DNA from: Acetobacter sp. UBA5411
GTDB taxonomy: Bacteria; Pseudomonadota; Alphaproteobacteria; Acetobacterales; Acetobacteraceae
Direction: 5' to 3'
Assembly (NCBI RefSeq): GCF_002409645.1
Contig: NZ_DHNR01000010.1
Coordinates: forward strand, 13,072-77,071
Length of the DNA: 64,000 nt
Below, piece after piece: positions 53,435 through 61,913 of this stretch. The notes beneath the pieces are model-generated. The model was not told where the DNA came from and did not search any database. It saw nothing but the letters and a program-made list of their open reading frames with translations. The number at the start of each line of letters is the position of its first letter. Position 1 is the stretch's first letter. The translations under genes and the position numbers were made by a program.

Positions 53435-55084
53435 TTGCGATACAAAAATATTTATCGTGCGTGGATACAGTACGAAGGACGCTTATTGGAGGGTATTGTG
53501 GGAGGCAGGAGTTCAAAACCTTTTTGGATGCGTGATTATAAAAAGGTTGCATATAACCGTCGCTATTATAGACGCAAGAAGACAAAGAAACAGATTAGTC
53601 TATTATTTGGCACAGTCATATTACTCAGTATTATAGAAGCAACAATTGAGCATCCTCATAGCATTCCAACAAAGGCAGTTGCCCAAAATCCTTTACCAAA
53701 TACAATTGTCAGCACAACCCCATCGAGCATATCCTCATATCGTCCCGATTTTGACTGTTCACGAGCCAATAAAAATGATGCCATTGCCGTTATGTTGTGC
53801 CACAATAGTGTTGCAGCCAAGCATGAATTGATATTCGATCAAACCTATTACGTCTTGCGCCAGATTGTAGGAAAAACTGGATGGCAGGCTCTAAAACGCG
53901 AAGCTATTGCTGACCAGGAATTCGCAGATTGCTTGAACAATGTTGGTCAAGTGAATGCCAGACAACCCAGAGCAGATCCAGCGTGCTATATAGAGAAAAT
54001 AGATTCAATTACAGCCAGATACCAAAAGCGCCTACACGGAGCAGCACTCGAAGAGGCCCAAAGACCAATTGATGAACATATATCCCTTCAAAGGCGTCTA
54101 ATTAGCCTCGGCTATCTTCCTACGACAACTGTTGCTGATGGCGTTTATGGAGAGACAACCCGCACAGCCATTATGGCATGGCAGCGAGATCATAACATTT
54201 CTCCTGCCGATGGATTTCTTTCAAACGTCGATGCGTCTCTGCTGACGCAAGAAGAATCAGCAACTTACGCACCCGCTACAATACCTGCATCTGATGGAGG
54301 CGAATTTCTGTTTCTAGCTTTTGTCATCGGCGGCGTTGGCATTGGTGGTCTATATTTATGGATACGTCGAAAGAATACTCAAAAAGCGTGGAATTTCGTT
54401 TCCCGTGAAATCATTGATCAAAAGACAAACCTTCAAATTCAGTATGCTCAAAAAACTCGCCCGGATAGATATGGAACCGTCAATTATGATGAATGGTTAA
54501 AAGAAGTAAGTTTCTTTACATCAACGCGAATCAAGCCTCTTTTGGATCAAAGAGGGTTATCAAAATACTGGAAAAGAATTGAAAGTGGAACAATCACTCT
54601 CATAAATGAATTTGCACAGGAACCTTTGCCCATATCTGCTGTACAAAACACTTATGTAAGTGACCCGCGTACATATGATCCTCGTATGGACCCTTTCGAC
54701 TACGAGCAATATTGCGCCTTGCTTCTTCAGGCCGATGGCTGGAATGCGCATGTTACGCAGAAAAGTGGCGATCAAGGGGCAGATGTTATCGCCAGTAAAG
54801 AAGGATGCAAGATTGCCATACAGTGCAAACTCTATTCGAAATCAGTTGGCAATGACGCTGTCCAGCAAGCCTTCACTGCCCGTACGCATACTGGATCTAC
54901 CGCAGCTATAGTGGCAACAAATTCAACTTTCACGAAATTTGCCTACGACGCATCTGCAACTACAGGCGTATTTCTTGTTCATCACGCACAACTCGTAGAG
55001 ACATGCGATCGGATATTGGCGCACTATACAGCTAGCTACGGATCAAGATTGGCAGTCAGTCGATTTGGTCAACTTCGATCATAA
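53435..55084 (+). CDS. Membrane protein fusing LprI-like, peptidoglycan-binding and Mrr-type nuclease domains
   Basis: This 549-residue protein has an unusual order. First comes a basic N-terminus and a membrane helix (about 53-70). An LprI-like cysteine-containing region (about 103-200, starting DFDCSRAN) and a PG_binding_1 domain (about 218-275, LQRRLISLGYL, DGVYGETTRTAIMAWQ) follow. Then there is a second helix (about 289-309) and a C-terminal Mrr-type PD-(D/E)xK endonuclease domain (about 418-530; Asp450 in GADV, Gln463-x-Lys465 in IQCKL). The two helices would put the middle domains in the periplasm and the nuclease in the cytoplasm. The start is uncertain: TTG 53435 is the longest, ATG 53528 the first ATG. 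The DNA is AT-rich beside a tRNA. Confidence 0.82.
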   Translation: MRYKNIYRAWIQYEGRLLEGIVGGRSSKPFWMRDYKKVAYNRRYYRRKKTKKQISLLFGTVILLSIIEATIEHPHSIPTKAVAQNPLPNTIVSTTPSSISSYRPDFDCSRANKNDAIAVMLCHNSVAAKHELIFDQTYYVLRQIVGKTGWQALKREAIADQEFADCLNNVGQVNARQPRADPACYIEKIDSITARYQKRLHGAALEEAQRPIDEHISLQRRLISLGYLPTTTVADGVYGETTRTAIMAWQRDHNISPADGFLSNVDASLLTQEESATYAPATIPASDGGEFLFLAFVIGGVGIGGLYLWIRRKNTQKAWNFVSREIIDQKTNLQIQYAQKTRPDRYGTVNYDEWLKEVSFFTSTRIKPLLDQRGLSKYWKRIESGTITLINEFAQEPLPISAVQNTYVSDPRTYDPRMDPFDYEQYCALLLQADGWNAHVTQKSGDQGADVIASKEGCKIAIQCKLYSKSVGNDAVQQAFTARTHTGSTAAIVATNSTFTKFAYDASATTGVFLVHHAQLVETCDRILAHYTASYGSRLAVSRFGQLRS

Positions 55085-55371
55085 AGTCATCCGATGAGGC
55101 CTATGACACATAGCTTCATATTTCTAATCTGATTTTTCACGAATGTAACGTAACCAAATTCGCCCCTTGCAGAGCGACAGACCTCTCTGATGGTCCGCTA
55201 AATAAAATGGATCAATGTCTGTATCCGTGAATATAGGCTACTAATATCCGCACATTATATTTTATTAAATTGAAATTAAACACTCTTCGAAACAACATAA
55301 AACCAATTTCAATTTTGACTTCACAGTCAGAAAAATCTAGCGTGATATCTTGTGAATATGGAGTACATTAT
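55085..55371. other. AT-rich spacer, no gene seen
   Basis: These 287 bases between the Mrr-fusion gene and the 45-residue lipoprotein gene contain no credible coding sequence and continue the AT-rich composition of the islet. Confidence 0.4.
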
Positions 55372-55509
55372 ATGCGTAGATTTCTGGCTTTTTCATTTCT
55401 AATTCTTCTGGCCGGATGTGGCATGCAGCATGCTGGCTGCCCTGATGATCTACCCAACTCGCCAGATGATACTTCCGGTGTCAAATCAGCGATCAGAACC
55501 TGTAATTAA
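55372..55509 (+). CDS. Tiny lipoprotein
   Basis: A 45-residue product starts at ATG 55372 with GGAG eight bases upstream. Residues 1-15 are an export signal and LLAGC is a lipobox with Cys16. After processing about 30 residues remain, with two further cysteines (Cys22 and one near the C-terminus). Such tiny lipoproteins are often entericidin-like or accessory envelope proteins, but no family is recognised. The frame extends upstream to 55270 without signs of coding. Confidence 0.62.
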   Translation: MRRFLAFSFLILLAGCGMQHAGCPDDLPNSPDDTSGVKSAIRTCN

Positions 55510-55542
55510 ACATTTTCATTCAAAAACGTTTCAGGAAACATC

Positions 55543-55911
55543 TTATACTCCGCCCTCTTTATGGAGGGCATTTTTGTCATCCTGAACCCTCTCCATTATC
55601 TCGGACAGTTTGCTGGTGTAAGTTTTTTTCACCTTGGAAACAGCATTTTTGAGACTTTCCTTGGGTGCTTTCTGACATTCATCTCGAATGGATTTGGAAA
55701 GTCCTTTTGTCACTTCGTCCGGCGCACGGGATTCCGCCATTTTATCGCCTGAATAAGTGTCATGTTCTTCATTCAGGTAATCCAGACATGTCGCCTTTGT
55801 GGTCACTTTCCGAATCAACTCGCCATAATCACCGTCTTCCTCCTGTGCCAAAGCTATATTTGAACCCATAAACAGGGAGAAAACACAGAATAAAAATACC
55901 AGCCTTTTCAC
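55543..55911 (-). CDS. Small exported hypothetical protein
   Basis: The likely start is GTG 55911, which has GGAAGG nine bases upstream and begins directly with a signal peptide (VKRLVFLFCVFSLF, cleavage after ALA). The mature part of about 97 residues is charged and helical with two cysteines in ATCLDYL and RDECQKA. The frame is open to 55989. I do not recognise the family. It belongs to the AT-rich islet after the tRNA and is convergent with the tiny lipoprotein gene. Confidence 0.66.
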   Translation of the reverse strand: MKRLVFLFCVFSLFMGSNIALAQEEDGDYGELIRKVTTKATCLDYLNEEHDTYSGDKMAESRAPDEVTKGLSKSIRDECQKAPKESLKNAVSKVKKTYTSKLSEIMERVQDDKNALHKEGGV

Positions 55912-56282
55912 TACAAAAACCCTTCCAGATTCAATATCCGATTTATAATAAAACATAGTTTTATCCAAGAATTTACAGACAAAACTCAACCGATATTACA
56001 ACTCTCCTGACACAGCCACACTCTACTAACCCACTCCTTAAGTCTATAGCCTTAAGAAACAATCATAGCAGATAACGCATGAAATGATCAGAATGGCTCA
56101 TCCATTACATTATGATTTTAATGGATGAGCAAATCAGGTTTTGCCCAGAAAGAGAGAGCCATTTTACTCTCCCGGGTTTGATCTGTTTTCAGACCCGGAG
56201 ACTTTACAAATTCAGAAAGAAGCCGCGAGAAGATCAAACCGGCGAGTCATTGAAACCTATCTTTCGAACTCATTAACACAAA

Positions 56283-56531
56283 TCAATGCAACAAGGTCGC
56301 CACCAAGGCATTCTCATCAATAGCAGAACGAACCATTTCGCTATCTTCAGTCGTTCCCATTAACTCTCCGTTGGCCGCGTAGATTGCGAACATTTCCTGC
56401 CCTAGCTGGGAATCTCGCCGTACATAGACCAGACGAGGAAGCCCCAAGCTCAGAAACTGCGCGTCCGTCATGTTGCGGATATCAACCAGTTCCTGGACGG
56501 CTGGAGTAGTGCCTGATGTTTTATTCTGCAT
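56283..56531 (-). CDS. DUF1150 family protein
   Basis: The 82-residue product matches DUF1150, a small alphaproteobacterial family that commonly follows an Hsp20 gene: LVDIRNMTDAQFLSLGLPRLVYVRR and the later IYAANGELMG. Start ATG 56531 has an ideal AAAGGAGGAGA site; the frame upstream to 56576 overlaps the Hsp20 gene end. The consistent linkage suggests a role with the small heat-shock protein, but no biochemical function is known. It should be cotranscribed with Hsp20. Confidence 0.88.
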   Translation of the reverse strand: MQNKTSGTTPAVQELVDIRNMTDAQFLSLGLPRLVYVRRDSQLGQEMFAIYAANGELMGTTEDSEMVRSAIDENALVATLLH

Positions 56532-56568
56532 ATCTCCTCCTTTTCTGAGCCAGACTGTATGGGGGAAG

Positions 56569-57054
56569 TCACTCATCCCCTATGGTACGAACATTTCTCG
56601 GTGACGCCGGAATGGAACCATCATTGGCAACCGGCTTCGTAACTCTGCCCTTGGTAATATCAATACGCCTTACGCGCACTTCAGGTTCCGGCCTGAACAG
56701 ATCAATGTGCAACAGGCCATTATCGAGCCATGCACCGCCTATATCTATTCCTTCCGCCAGAACGAAAGATTTCTGAAATTGACGGGCGGCAATGCCACGA
56801 TGCAGGAAAATACGTCCCTGTAGATCCTCTGACTGCCGACCACGGATGACGAGTTGATTGTCTTCCTGCGTGATCTGGAGATCCTCCATCGTGAACCCCG
56901 CGACCGCGAGAGTAATCCGCAACGCAGACGAACTCAGTTGTTCAATATTGTAAGGGGGATATCCATCCCCTGACGACTTGGACGCACGTTCAAGCATGGT
57001 CTCAAGATGATCAAAGCCGAGAAACATCGGCGATCCAAACACTCTTCCAGACAT
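56569..57054 (-). CDS. Small heat-shock protein, Hsp20 family
   Basis: The 161-residue protein carries an alpha-crystallin domain (about residues 33-125): YNIEQLSSSALRITLAVAGF, DNQLVIRGRQ and the C-terminal strand WLDNGLLHIDLFRPEPE. It is an ATP-independent holdase that binds unfolding proteins. The frame is open to 57150, but ATG 57054 (MSGRVFGSPMF) is preceded by GGAGGAGG. The upstream region contains a heat-shock sigma-type promoter. It is followed by the DUF1150 gene. Confidence 0.94.
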   Translation of the reverse strand: MSGRVFGSPMFLGFDHLETMLERASKSSGDGYPPYNIEQLSSSALRITLAVAGFTMEDLQITQEDNQLVIRGRQSEDLQGRIFLHRGIAARQFQKSFVLAEGIDIGGAWLDNGLLHIDLFRPEPEVRVRRIDITKGRVTKPVANDGSIPASPRNVRTIGDE

Positions 57055-57121
57055 TTCAGCCTCCTCCAGTGAGCGAGACACTCTCTGGCCGATCCCTCTT
57101 GGGCAACCGACCTCCCTATAG

Positions 57122-57151
57122 GGATATGGAGTTTCTATCCTGGCTTGCAAG
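57122..57151 (-). promoter_or_regulatory. RpoH-type heat-shock promoter for Hsp20-DUF1150
   Basis: On the minus strand a -35-like CTTGCAA (57145-57151) is followed after 15 bases by CCATAT (57124-57129), close to the consensus of heat-shock sigma factor promoters. It lies about 70 bases upstream of the Hsp20 start. A palindrome TCCCTATAGGGA (57113-57124) overlaps the downstream part. Confidence 0.6.
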
Positions 57152-57183
57152 GGGCCGCTTAAGGAGAGGAATAAATCACTTTC

Positions 57184-58185
57184 TCAATGAGAGCGCGCTG
57201 CAAACTGTTTCAGCACCGCCATTTGGGGTTTTTCAACCCCATCCCTGCCCGGCTGCACCGAGTACATATAATTCCCCCACATCGGTCCGCCAGCCCAGTA
57301 GGTCCAGCCATACCAGACATCTGATGTCTGATTGATAAAGTTCAAAGCAACACGAAGATCGGCCAGACACCCGGCATTATCGCTGACCCCGAACTCACCA
57401 AGCAGCCCCTTCGCCTTGTGCGCTTTCAGCCAGTCCGTGAAGGGCCTCAATCGACCTTCCACCTGATTCTCCGGCACGCATTCCGCCGAACGCCCTGAAC
57501 TGTCGCGATCGAAATACTGATGTGCCTCAAAAATCAGACCGTGACGCGGGTCAGTAAGAGTCGCCAGAGCATCTCCATTCACCTGTGGAAAATTATGTGC
57601 GCCATCCCACTGCACACCGGACACTGTAATCAGATTTTTGGCGCCCGTAGCCCTGATGGCGTTGATGACTTTCTGCTGGATGGATGCCCAGTCCCCAGCG
57701 GACGCCAGTTTCGGTTCATTCATAAGGCCGAAGAGAACATGAGGATCGTTGGCAAAAACGCGAACCAGCTTCACCCAGACATCAACAAAGTCATCGACCT
57801 TGACCGCATCCGATCCAATAAGCTGGCCGTGATATGCACCGTAATTATGCAGATCGATGATGACCTTTGCCTTGCCAGCTTTTGCCATCGCCACCACACT
57901 CTGAATGTGGGCGAGATAGCGGGGATCAAGACCGGATAACGGCTGTGGCTGAAGTCGTTCCCAAAGCACGGGAAGGCGGATCAGCTTCATTCCCGCGGCG
58001 GTAAAGTAATCCACCTCTCCCTGTCGGGGAAACATGTAATCCCAGCCATCACGTCCAGGCACCCTGCCGCTCGCAAACGCAGCTGCGGACAGGTTAATAC
58101 CTGCTACGGGCGCAGCGTTGACCTTATCAGCTACGAGGCATGAAGCGCCCAAAATGAAGCATGACAGGAAACGGATCAGGTTCAT
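57184..58185 (-). CDS. Secreted glycoside hydrolase family 5 (endoglucanase-like)
   Basis: The 333-residue protein begins with a signal peptide cleaved near VNAA. The GH5 catalytic residues are visible: acid/base Glu157 in FGLMNEPK and nucleophile Glu264 in LLGEFGVS, with LIRLPVLWERLQ and VIIDLHNYG upstream. GH5 members cleave beta-1,4-glucans, including cellulose and related polymers. It is divergent from a glycosyltransferase group, so it may trim or process an exopolysaccharide. It is not next to a cellulose synthase operon in this window. Confidence 0.92.
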   Translation of the reverse strand: MNLIRFLSCFILGASCLVADKVNAAPVAGINLSAAAFASGRVPGRDGWDYMFPRQGEVDYFTAAGMKLIRLPVLWERLQPQPLSGLDPRYLAHIQSVVAMAKAGKAKVIIDLHNYGAYHGQLIGSDAVKVDDFVDVWVKLVRVFANDPHVLFGLMNEPKLASAGDWASIQQKVINAIRATGAKNLITVSGVQWDGAHNFPQVNGDALATLTDPRHGLIFEAHQYFDRDSSGRSAECVPENQVEGRLRPFTDWLKAHKAKGLLGEFGVSDNAGCLADLRVALNFINQTSDVWYGWTYWAGGPMWGNYMYSVQPGRDGVEKPQMAVLKQFAARSH

Positions 58186-58463
58186 TTATTTTCTCCGACC
58201 TAACATAAAGCATCTTCCAACGATTACGCAAAATCGGGAATCACCATCATGTTGGTAAATATCTTCATCAGACCAATAAACATTCACTTCTAGACTTAAA
58301 AAAACATCGTACTGATGATGATTATGGCATCCTGCATGGTGCATACAGCAATTGATTTATTCACACTTAACCTGTTGATTATGCAGATCAGAATGGCAAT
58401 GATCGGTTCGCGGCGAAAACGCCTGTTGCGTTATTCCTGCAAACGGAGGAAACACGTTTCACC
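58186..58463. promoter_or_regulatory. Divergent region between GH5 and glycosyltransferase genes
   Basis: These 278 bases hold both divergent promoters. They are AT-richer than the flanking genes and no gene is present. Confidence 0.5.
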
Positions 58464-60734
58464 ATGACCAGCTTCCTTGTTCTTTCTGTGCATGACTTCC
58501 GTTCCCGCCGCAAGGCCAGCGTGCATTTCATCGCAACCGAACTGGCAAAACGTGGTCAGGTGAGATTCTATTCCACCGGTCTCAGCCGCCTTTCCGAACA
58601 TCGCGGTGACACCCGCACGGATCTCGCGCCACGCGCCAACCGCGTCGAAGTCGAAAATGGTGTTGAGTGCTACCTCCAGCGTGGTTTCTGGCATCCGTTC
58701 AGAATCACGAAACCCGGGATGGGCCCGCTGGAATTCGCTATGTTCCGCTTCTACCGCTGGCGCATGCCCTCCATCCTGAAGCAATGGATACAGCAGGCGG
58801 ACGTCGTATTCATCGAGTCCGGCATGGCGGCCGTCTATATTTCCGACGTGAAGCGCCTGAATCCAAAAGCCCGGATTGTTTATCTGGCTTCCGATGACCT
58901 TTCCGTCGTCGGAGCAGCTCAAACGATCCGAAAAGAATTTTCTCGTAATTTTGACAAGATCGACCTTGTCAGGCTGCCTTCCCGTCTTCTGTTGGAAGGA
59001 ATGCCACACAGCCGAAACGCAATCTTTGCTCCTCAGGGAGTGGACCGCGACCTGATGGAACGCCCCCGCCCGTCTCCATTCAAAGGGCGTCTGGCCGGCG
59101 TCTCAGTTGGCTCCATGCTGTTCGACGCCAGCTTTTTCAATATGGCCGCACCGGAATTCCCCGACCTGGATTTTCACATCATCGGAGCTGGACGGGCAGC
59201 CGAAGCCCTCGATAAGCGACCCAATATCATCGTCCACGATGAAATGCCGTTTGAAGAAACGCTTGGCTATATACAGAACTGTGCATTTGGTGTCGCACCT
59301 TACAAAGACGCGAACACGCCCCGCTATCTGTTCGATACCTCCCTCAAGCTCAAGCAGTTCGCCTTTTTTGGAAAACCGGCAGTCTGCCCCGAATTTGCTG
59401 CAGGTGAAGACAAGAGCCGGTTTGGCTATGTGCCCGGCAACAAAACTTCGATCCTTACCGCCATTCGCGGCGCTCTCACCTGCACGTACCCGATCACTCT
59501 CGACATTCCGACATGGGGCGAAGTCGTCGACCGGCTGCTTGCTCCAGAGCGGTTTCCCGAACATCGCATTGTGAATGTGACCAACGGTCAGACCGTCGCC
59601 ATTTACCGCACCGAAATTCTGCCGCTTTCAGAAACCTTCGTGCGAGATCAGGCTCTTTGGCTCCATCGCTGGAAGCCTGTTCTGATTGGCGAACGCGAAG
59701 TCGACAAGCTGCCGCTGGAAGGATTGCCCGTCAAATCCGTTTACAAAGGGGCCGTGACTTTCTTCCAAAAAGCGTGTGGAGCGATAGCCCGTCGCCTTGA
59801 TCTCCCTGCCCCAGGGATCATGAGCATTGCCCGACAGGTTCATCCCAGCCTCATCCATGCCCATTTCGGTTTTGACGGCGTCGAGGCATGGCCTATTGCC
59901 CAGCGCCTTGGTGTTCCATTGGTGGTGACACTTCATGGATCGGACATCACCACACACATGAACTGGTTTGCGTCTGGGCAGGGAGGACGTCGCTGGAAGG
60001 ATTATCCTCGCAAACTGGCCAAACTGGTGAAACGTCCGGACGTCAGTTTCATCGCCGTATCAGGGCCGATCCGTGAGGCGGCCATTCGCGTCGGCGTGCC
60101 TGCCAACCGTATTTCTGTCTGTCACATCGGCATTGATATCGAGCGTTTTCAGCCTTCCGACCCTCCAGCGGGAAAACGGGAGCCCATTATTCTGTTTGTC
60201 GGCCGGCTTGTAGAGAAGAAGGGCGCTGCCATCCTTCTGGAAGCTTTTCGTCAGGTCCGCCATGCAGTACCGGACGCACGACTGATTCTTGCCGGAGACG
60301 GAGCACAGAGAGCCGCACTGGAACAACAGGCCTCTTCGATCGGTGCCGTGACCTTTATGGGTGCCGTCAGCCGTGAAACTGTTCAGTCGCTCATGAAAAC
60401 AACACGTGTTTTCTGTCTGCCCAGCATCACGGCATCGAACGGTGACGCTGAAGGGCTTGGACTTGTTCTTCTAGAGGCACAGGCCAGCGGCATACCCGTT
60501 GTCACTTCCGCCAATGGGGGCGCCACCGAAGGTATGGTGGACGGTGAAACCGGCTTTGCTTTTCAGGAGAAAGATACGGAAGCGCTCACCCGCCATCTGA
60601 TCACTCTCCTGACCGATGATGCGATGGCGACCCGCTTTGGAAAAAACGCCCGTGCTTACGTTGAAGAAAAGCACGATATTCGAACCTGTACGGCGCGCCT
60701 TGAGGCCGCATATGACTGGGCCTGCGCGCAATGA
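58464..60734 (+). CDS. GumK-like glucuronosyltransferase fused to GT4 glycosyltransferase
   Basis: The 756-residue protein joins two complete glycosyltransferases. Residues 1 to about 372 match GumK of the xanthan pathway (GT70): LVLSVHDFRSRRKASVHFI, VEVENGVECYLQR, SVGSMLFDASFF, SLKLKQFAFFGKPAVCPE and SRFGYVPGN. Residues about 375-756 form a GT-B enzyme of family GT4: VTLHGSDITTHMNWF, FVGRLVEKKGAAILLEAF, and the donor-site block LPSITASNGDAEGLGLVLLEA. Such enzymes add sugars to a lipid-linked repeat unit on the cytoplasmic face of the inner membrane. It is coupled to a GT2 gene through an ATGA overlap. Confidence 0.92.
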   Translation: MTSFLVLSVHDFRSRRKASVHFIATELAKRGQVRFYSTGLSRLSEHRGDTRTDLAPRANRVEVENGVECYLQRGFWHPFRITKPGMGPLEFAMFRFYRWRMPSILKQWIQQADVVFIESGMAAVYISDVKRLNPKARIVYLASDDLSVVGAAQTIRKEFSRNFDKIDLVRLPSRLLLEGMPHSRNAIFAPQGVDRDLMERPRPSPFKGRLAGVSVGSMLFDASFFNMAAPEFPDLDFHIIGAGRAAEALDKRPNIIVHDEMPFEETLGYIQNCAFGVAPYKDANTPRYLFDTSLKLKQFAFFGKPAVCPEFAAGEDKSRFGYVPGNKTSILTAIRGALTCTYPITLDIPTWGEVVDRLLAPERFPEHRIVNVTNGQTVAIYRTEILPLSETFVRDQALWLHRWKPVLIGEREVDKLPLEGLPVKSVYKGAVTFFQKACGAIARRLDLPAPGIMSIARQVHPSLIHAHFGFDGVEAWPIAQRLGVPLVVTLHGSDITTHMNWFASGQGGRRWKDYPRKLAKLVKRPDVSFIAVSGPIREAAIRVGVPANRISVCHIGIDIERFQPSDPPAGKREPIILFVGRLVEKKGAAILLEAFRQVRHAVPDARLILAGDGAQRAALEQQASSIGAVTFMGAVSRETVQSLMKTTRVFCLPSITASNGDAEGLGLVLLEAQASGIPVVTSANGGATEGMVDGETGFAFQEKDTEALTRHLITLLTDDAMATRFGKNARAYVEEKHDIRTCTARLEAAYDWACAQ

Positions 60735-61699
60735 CTGTCACTTTCTCTGTTATCGTTCCCGTTTATAACGCAGAAGCTTTTCTGGATCGGGCCATTCGCT
60801 CTGTTCAGCAGCAGACATTGTCGCCGCAGGATATCCTGGTAATCGACGACTGCTCTACAGACGGCACCTACAACAAGGTTGCTGAACTGGCGAAAGAAGA
60901 TCCTCGTATACGCCTCCTGCAAACACCTCAGAATGGCGGTCCTTCTGCAGCCCGCAATCTTGGTTTCGACAACGCAACAGGCGACTGGGTTGCTGTTCTT
61001 GATGCCGATGATGCTTTCGCTCCAGACCGTCTGGAGCAGTTTGCTGCGATGATCGAGCGTTCATCGGCCGATCTTCTGGCGGATGATCTCCTTTATTACG
61101 ACTCAGGCGCAGGATGCGTGACAGAGTCAGCCAGAGCCACACAAGGATTCAATGGGAAATCCATTACACTGAAGGATTTTCTTAGCCACAATGTGGTGGA
61201 CGGAAAATCCATGGACTGGGGGCTGTTGAAGCCTGTCTTCCGACGTAAATTCCTTTCTGAAACCGGACTGCGCTACCCCACCGATATACGGCACGGAGAA
61301 GATTTTTCTTTCATTATCAGCCTCCTTTTAAAAGGAGCTCGATTTATTCTGATTGATCAGCCGCTTTACCTTTACACACAGCGCTCCGGCGGTATCAGTA
61401 AGAAACTATCAGACCTGACCCGCACCAGCATAGCGTATGGCGCACTTGCGAATTCCGCGCTTTTTCTTGCTCATCAGGACGGGATCGCGAATCATTCTGA
61501 ACTAGTCGATTTACTTAAAGAACGTGCCAGCGGTCTAATGCGACTGGATGACGCCTATTTTTTCTCTATCGCTACCCGCAAAGGGGATATTAAAGGATTA
61601 GTCAGCCGCTCAGTAAAACGACCGGTGTTTGTATGGCATTCATTCCACTCTATTCTACGTGCTCTTCAAAAAAGGATTATACATAATATCAAGATATAA
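60731..61699 (+). CDS. Family 2 glycosyltransferase
   Basis: The 322-residue protein has the GT-A fold: FSVIVPVYNAEAFLDRAI, ILVIDDCSTDGTYNK, and the DXD-type metal site VLDADDAFAPDRLEQF. The middle part HGEDFSFIISLLLKGARFI is typical of GT2 enzymes that extend polysaccharide repeat units. There is no membrane helix, so it should be cytoplasmic or membrane-associated. It overlaps the fusion gene by four bases and likely acts in the same pathway. GC content falls towards its 3' end. Confidence 0.93.
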   Translation: MTVTFSVIVPVYNAEAFLDRAIRSVQQQTLSPQDILVIDDCSTDGTYNKVAELAKEDPRIRLLQTPQNGGPSAARNLGFDNATGDWVAVLDADDAFAPDRLEQFAAMIERSSADLLADDLLYYDSGAGCVTESARATQGFNGKSITLKDFLSHNVVDGKSMDWGLLKPVFRRKFLSETGLRYPTDIRHGEDFSFIISLLLKGARFILIDQPLYLYTQRSGGISKKLSDLTRTSIAYGALANSALFLAHQDGIANHSELVDLLKERASGLMRLDDAYFFSIATRKGDIKGLVSRSVKRPVFVWHSFHSILRALQKRIIHNIKI

Positions 61700-61913
61700 A
61701 TTATTTATCAAAAAGGGTTGAAAAATTCAAAAAAAATCCTTGGTTTGAGCGCTCTGTATCGCACCTATCTTTCATGATTTAAGAAGGGATTGAAAGCGAC
61801 TATACAAAGACATTTTTGACATTAACAAACGTCGGTCCCGACAGATTCAGTTAACCAAAAATACAGCTAATTTACTCACTGCCAAGTGCATAACACTCTC
61901 AGACATGAAATAT

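Noticed and set aside
53109..55084. tRNA-derived attachment-site duplication
   Set aside because: I looked for a repeat of the tRNA 3' end downstream and found no convincing copy; no integrase gene is present.
56141..56323. 60-codon frame upstream of the DUF1150 gene, plus strand
   Set aside because: It needs a TTG start without a ribosome site and overlaps the DUF1150 gene; a real small gene cannot be excluded but is not supported.
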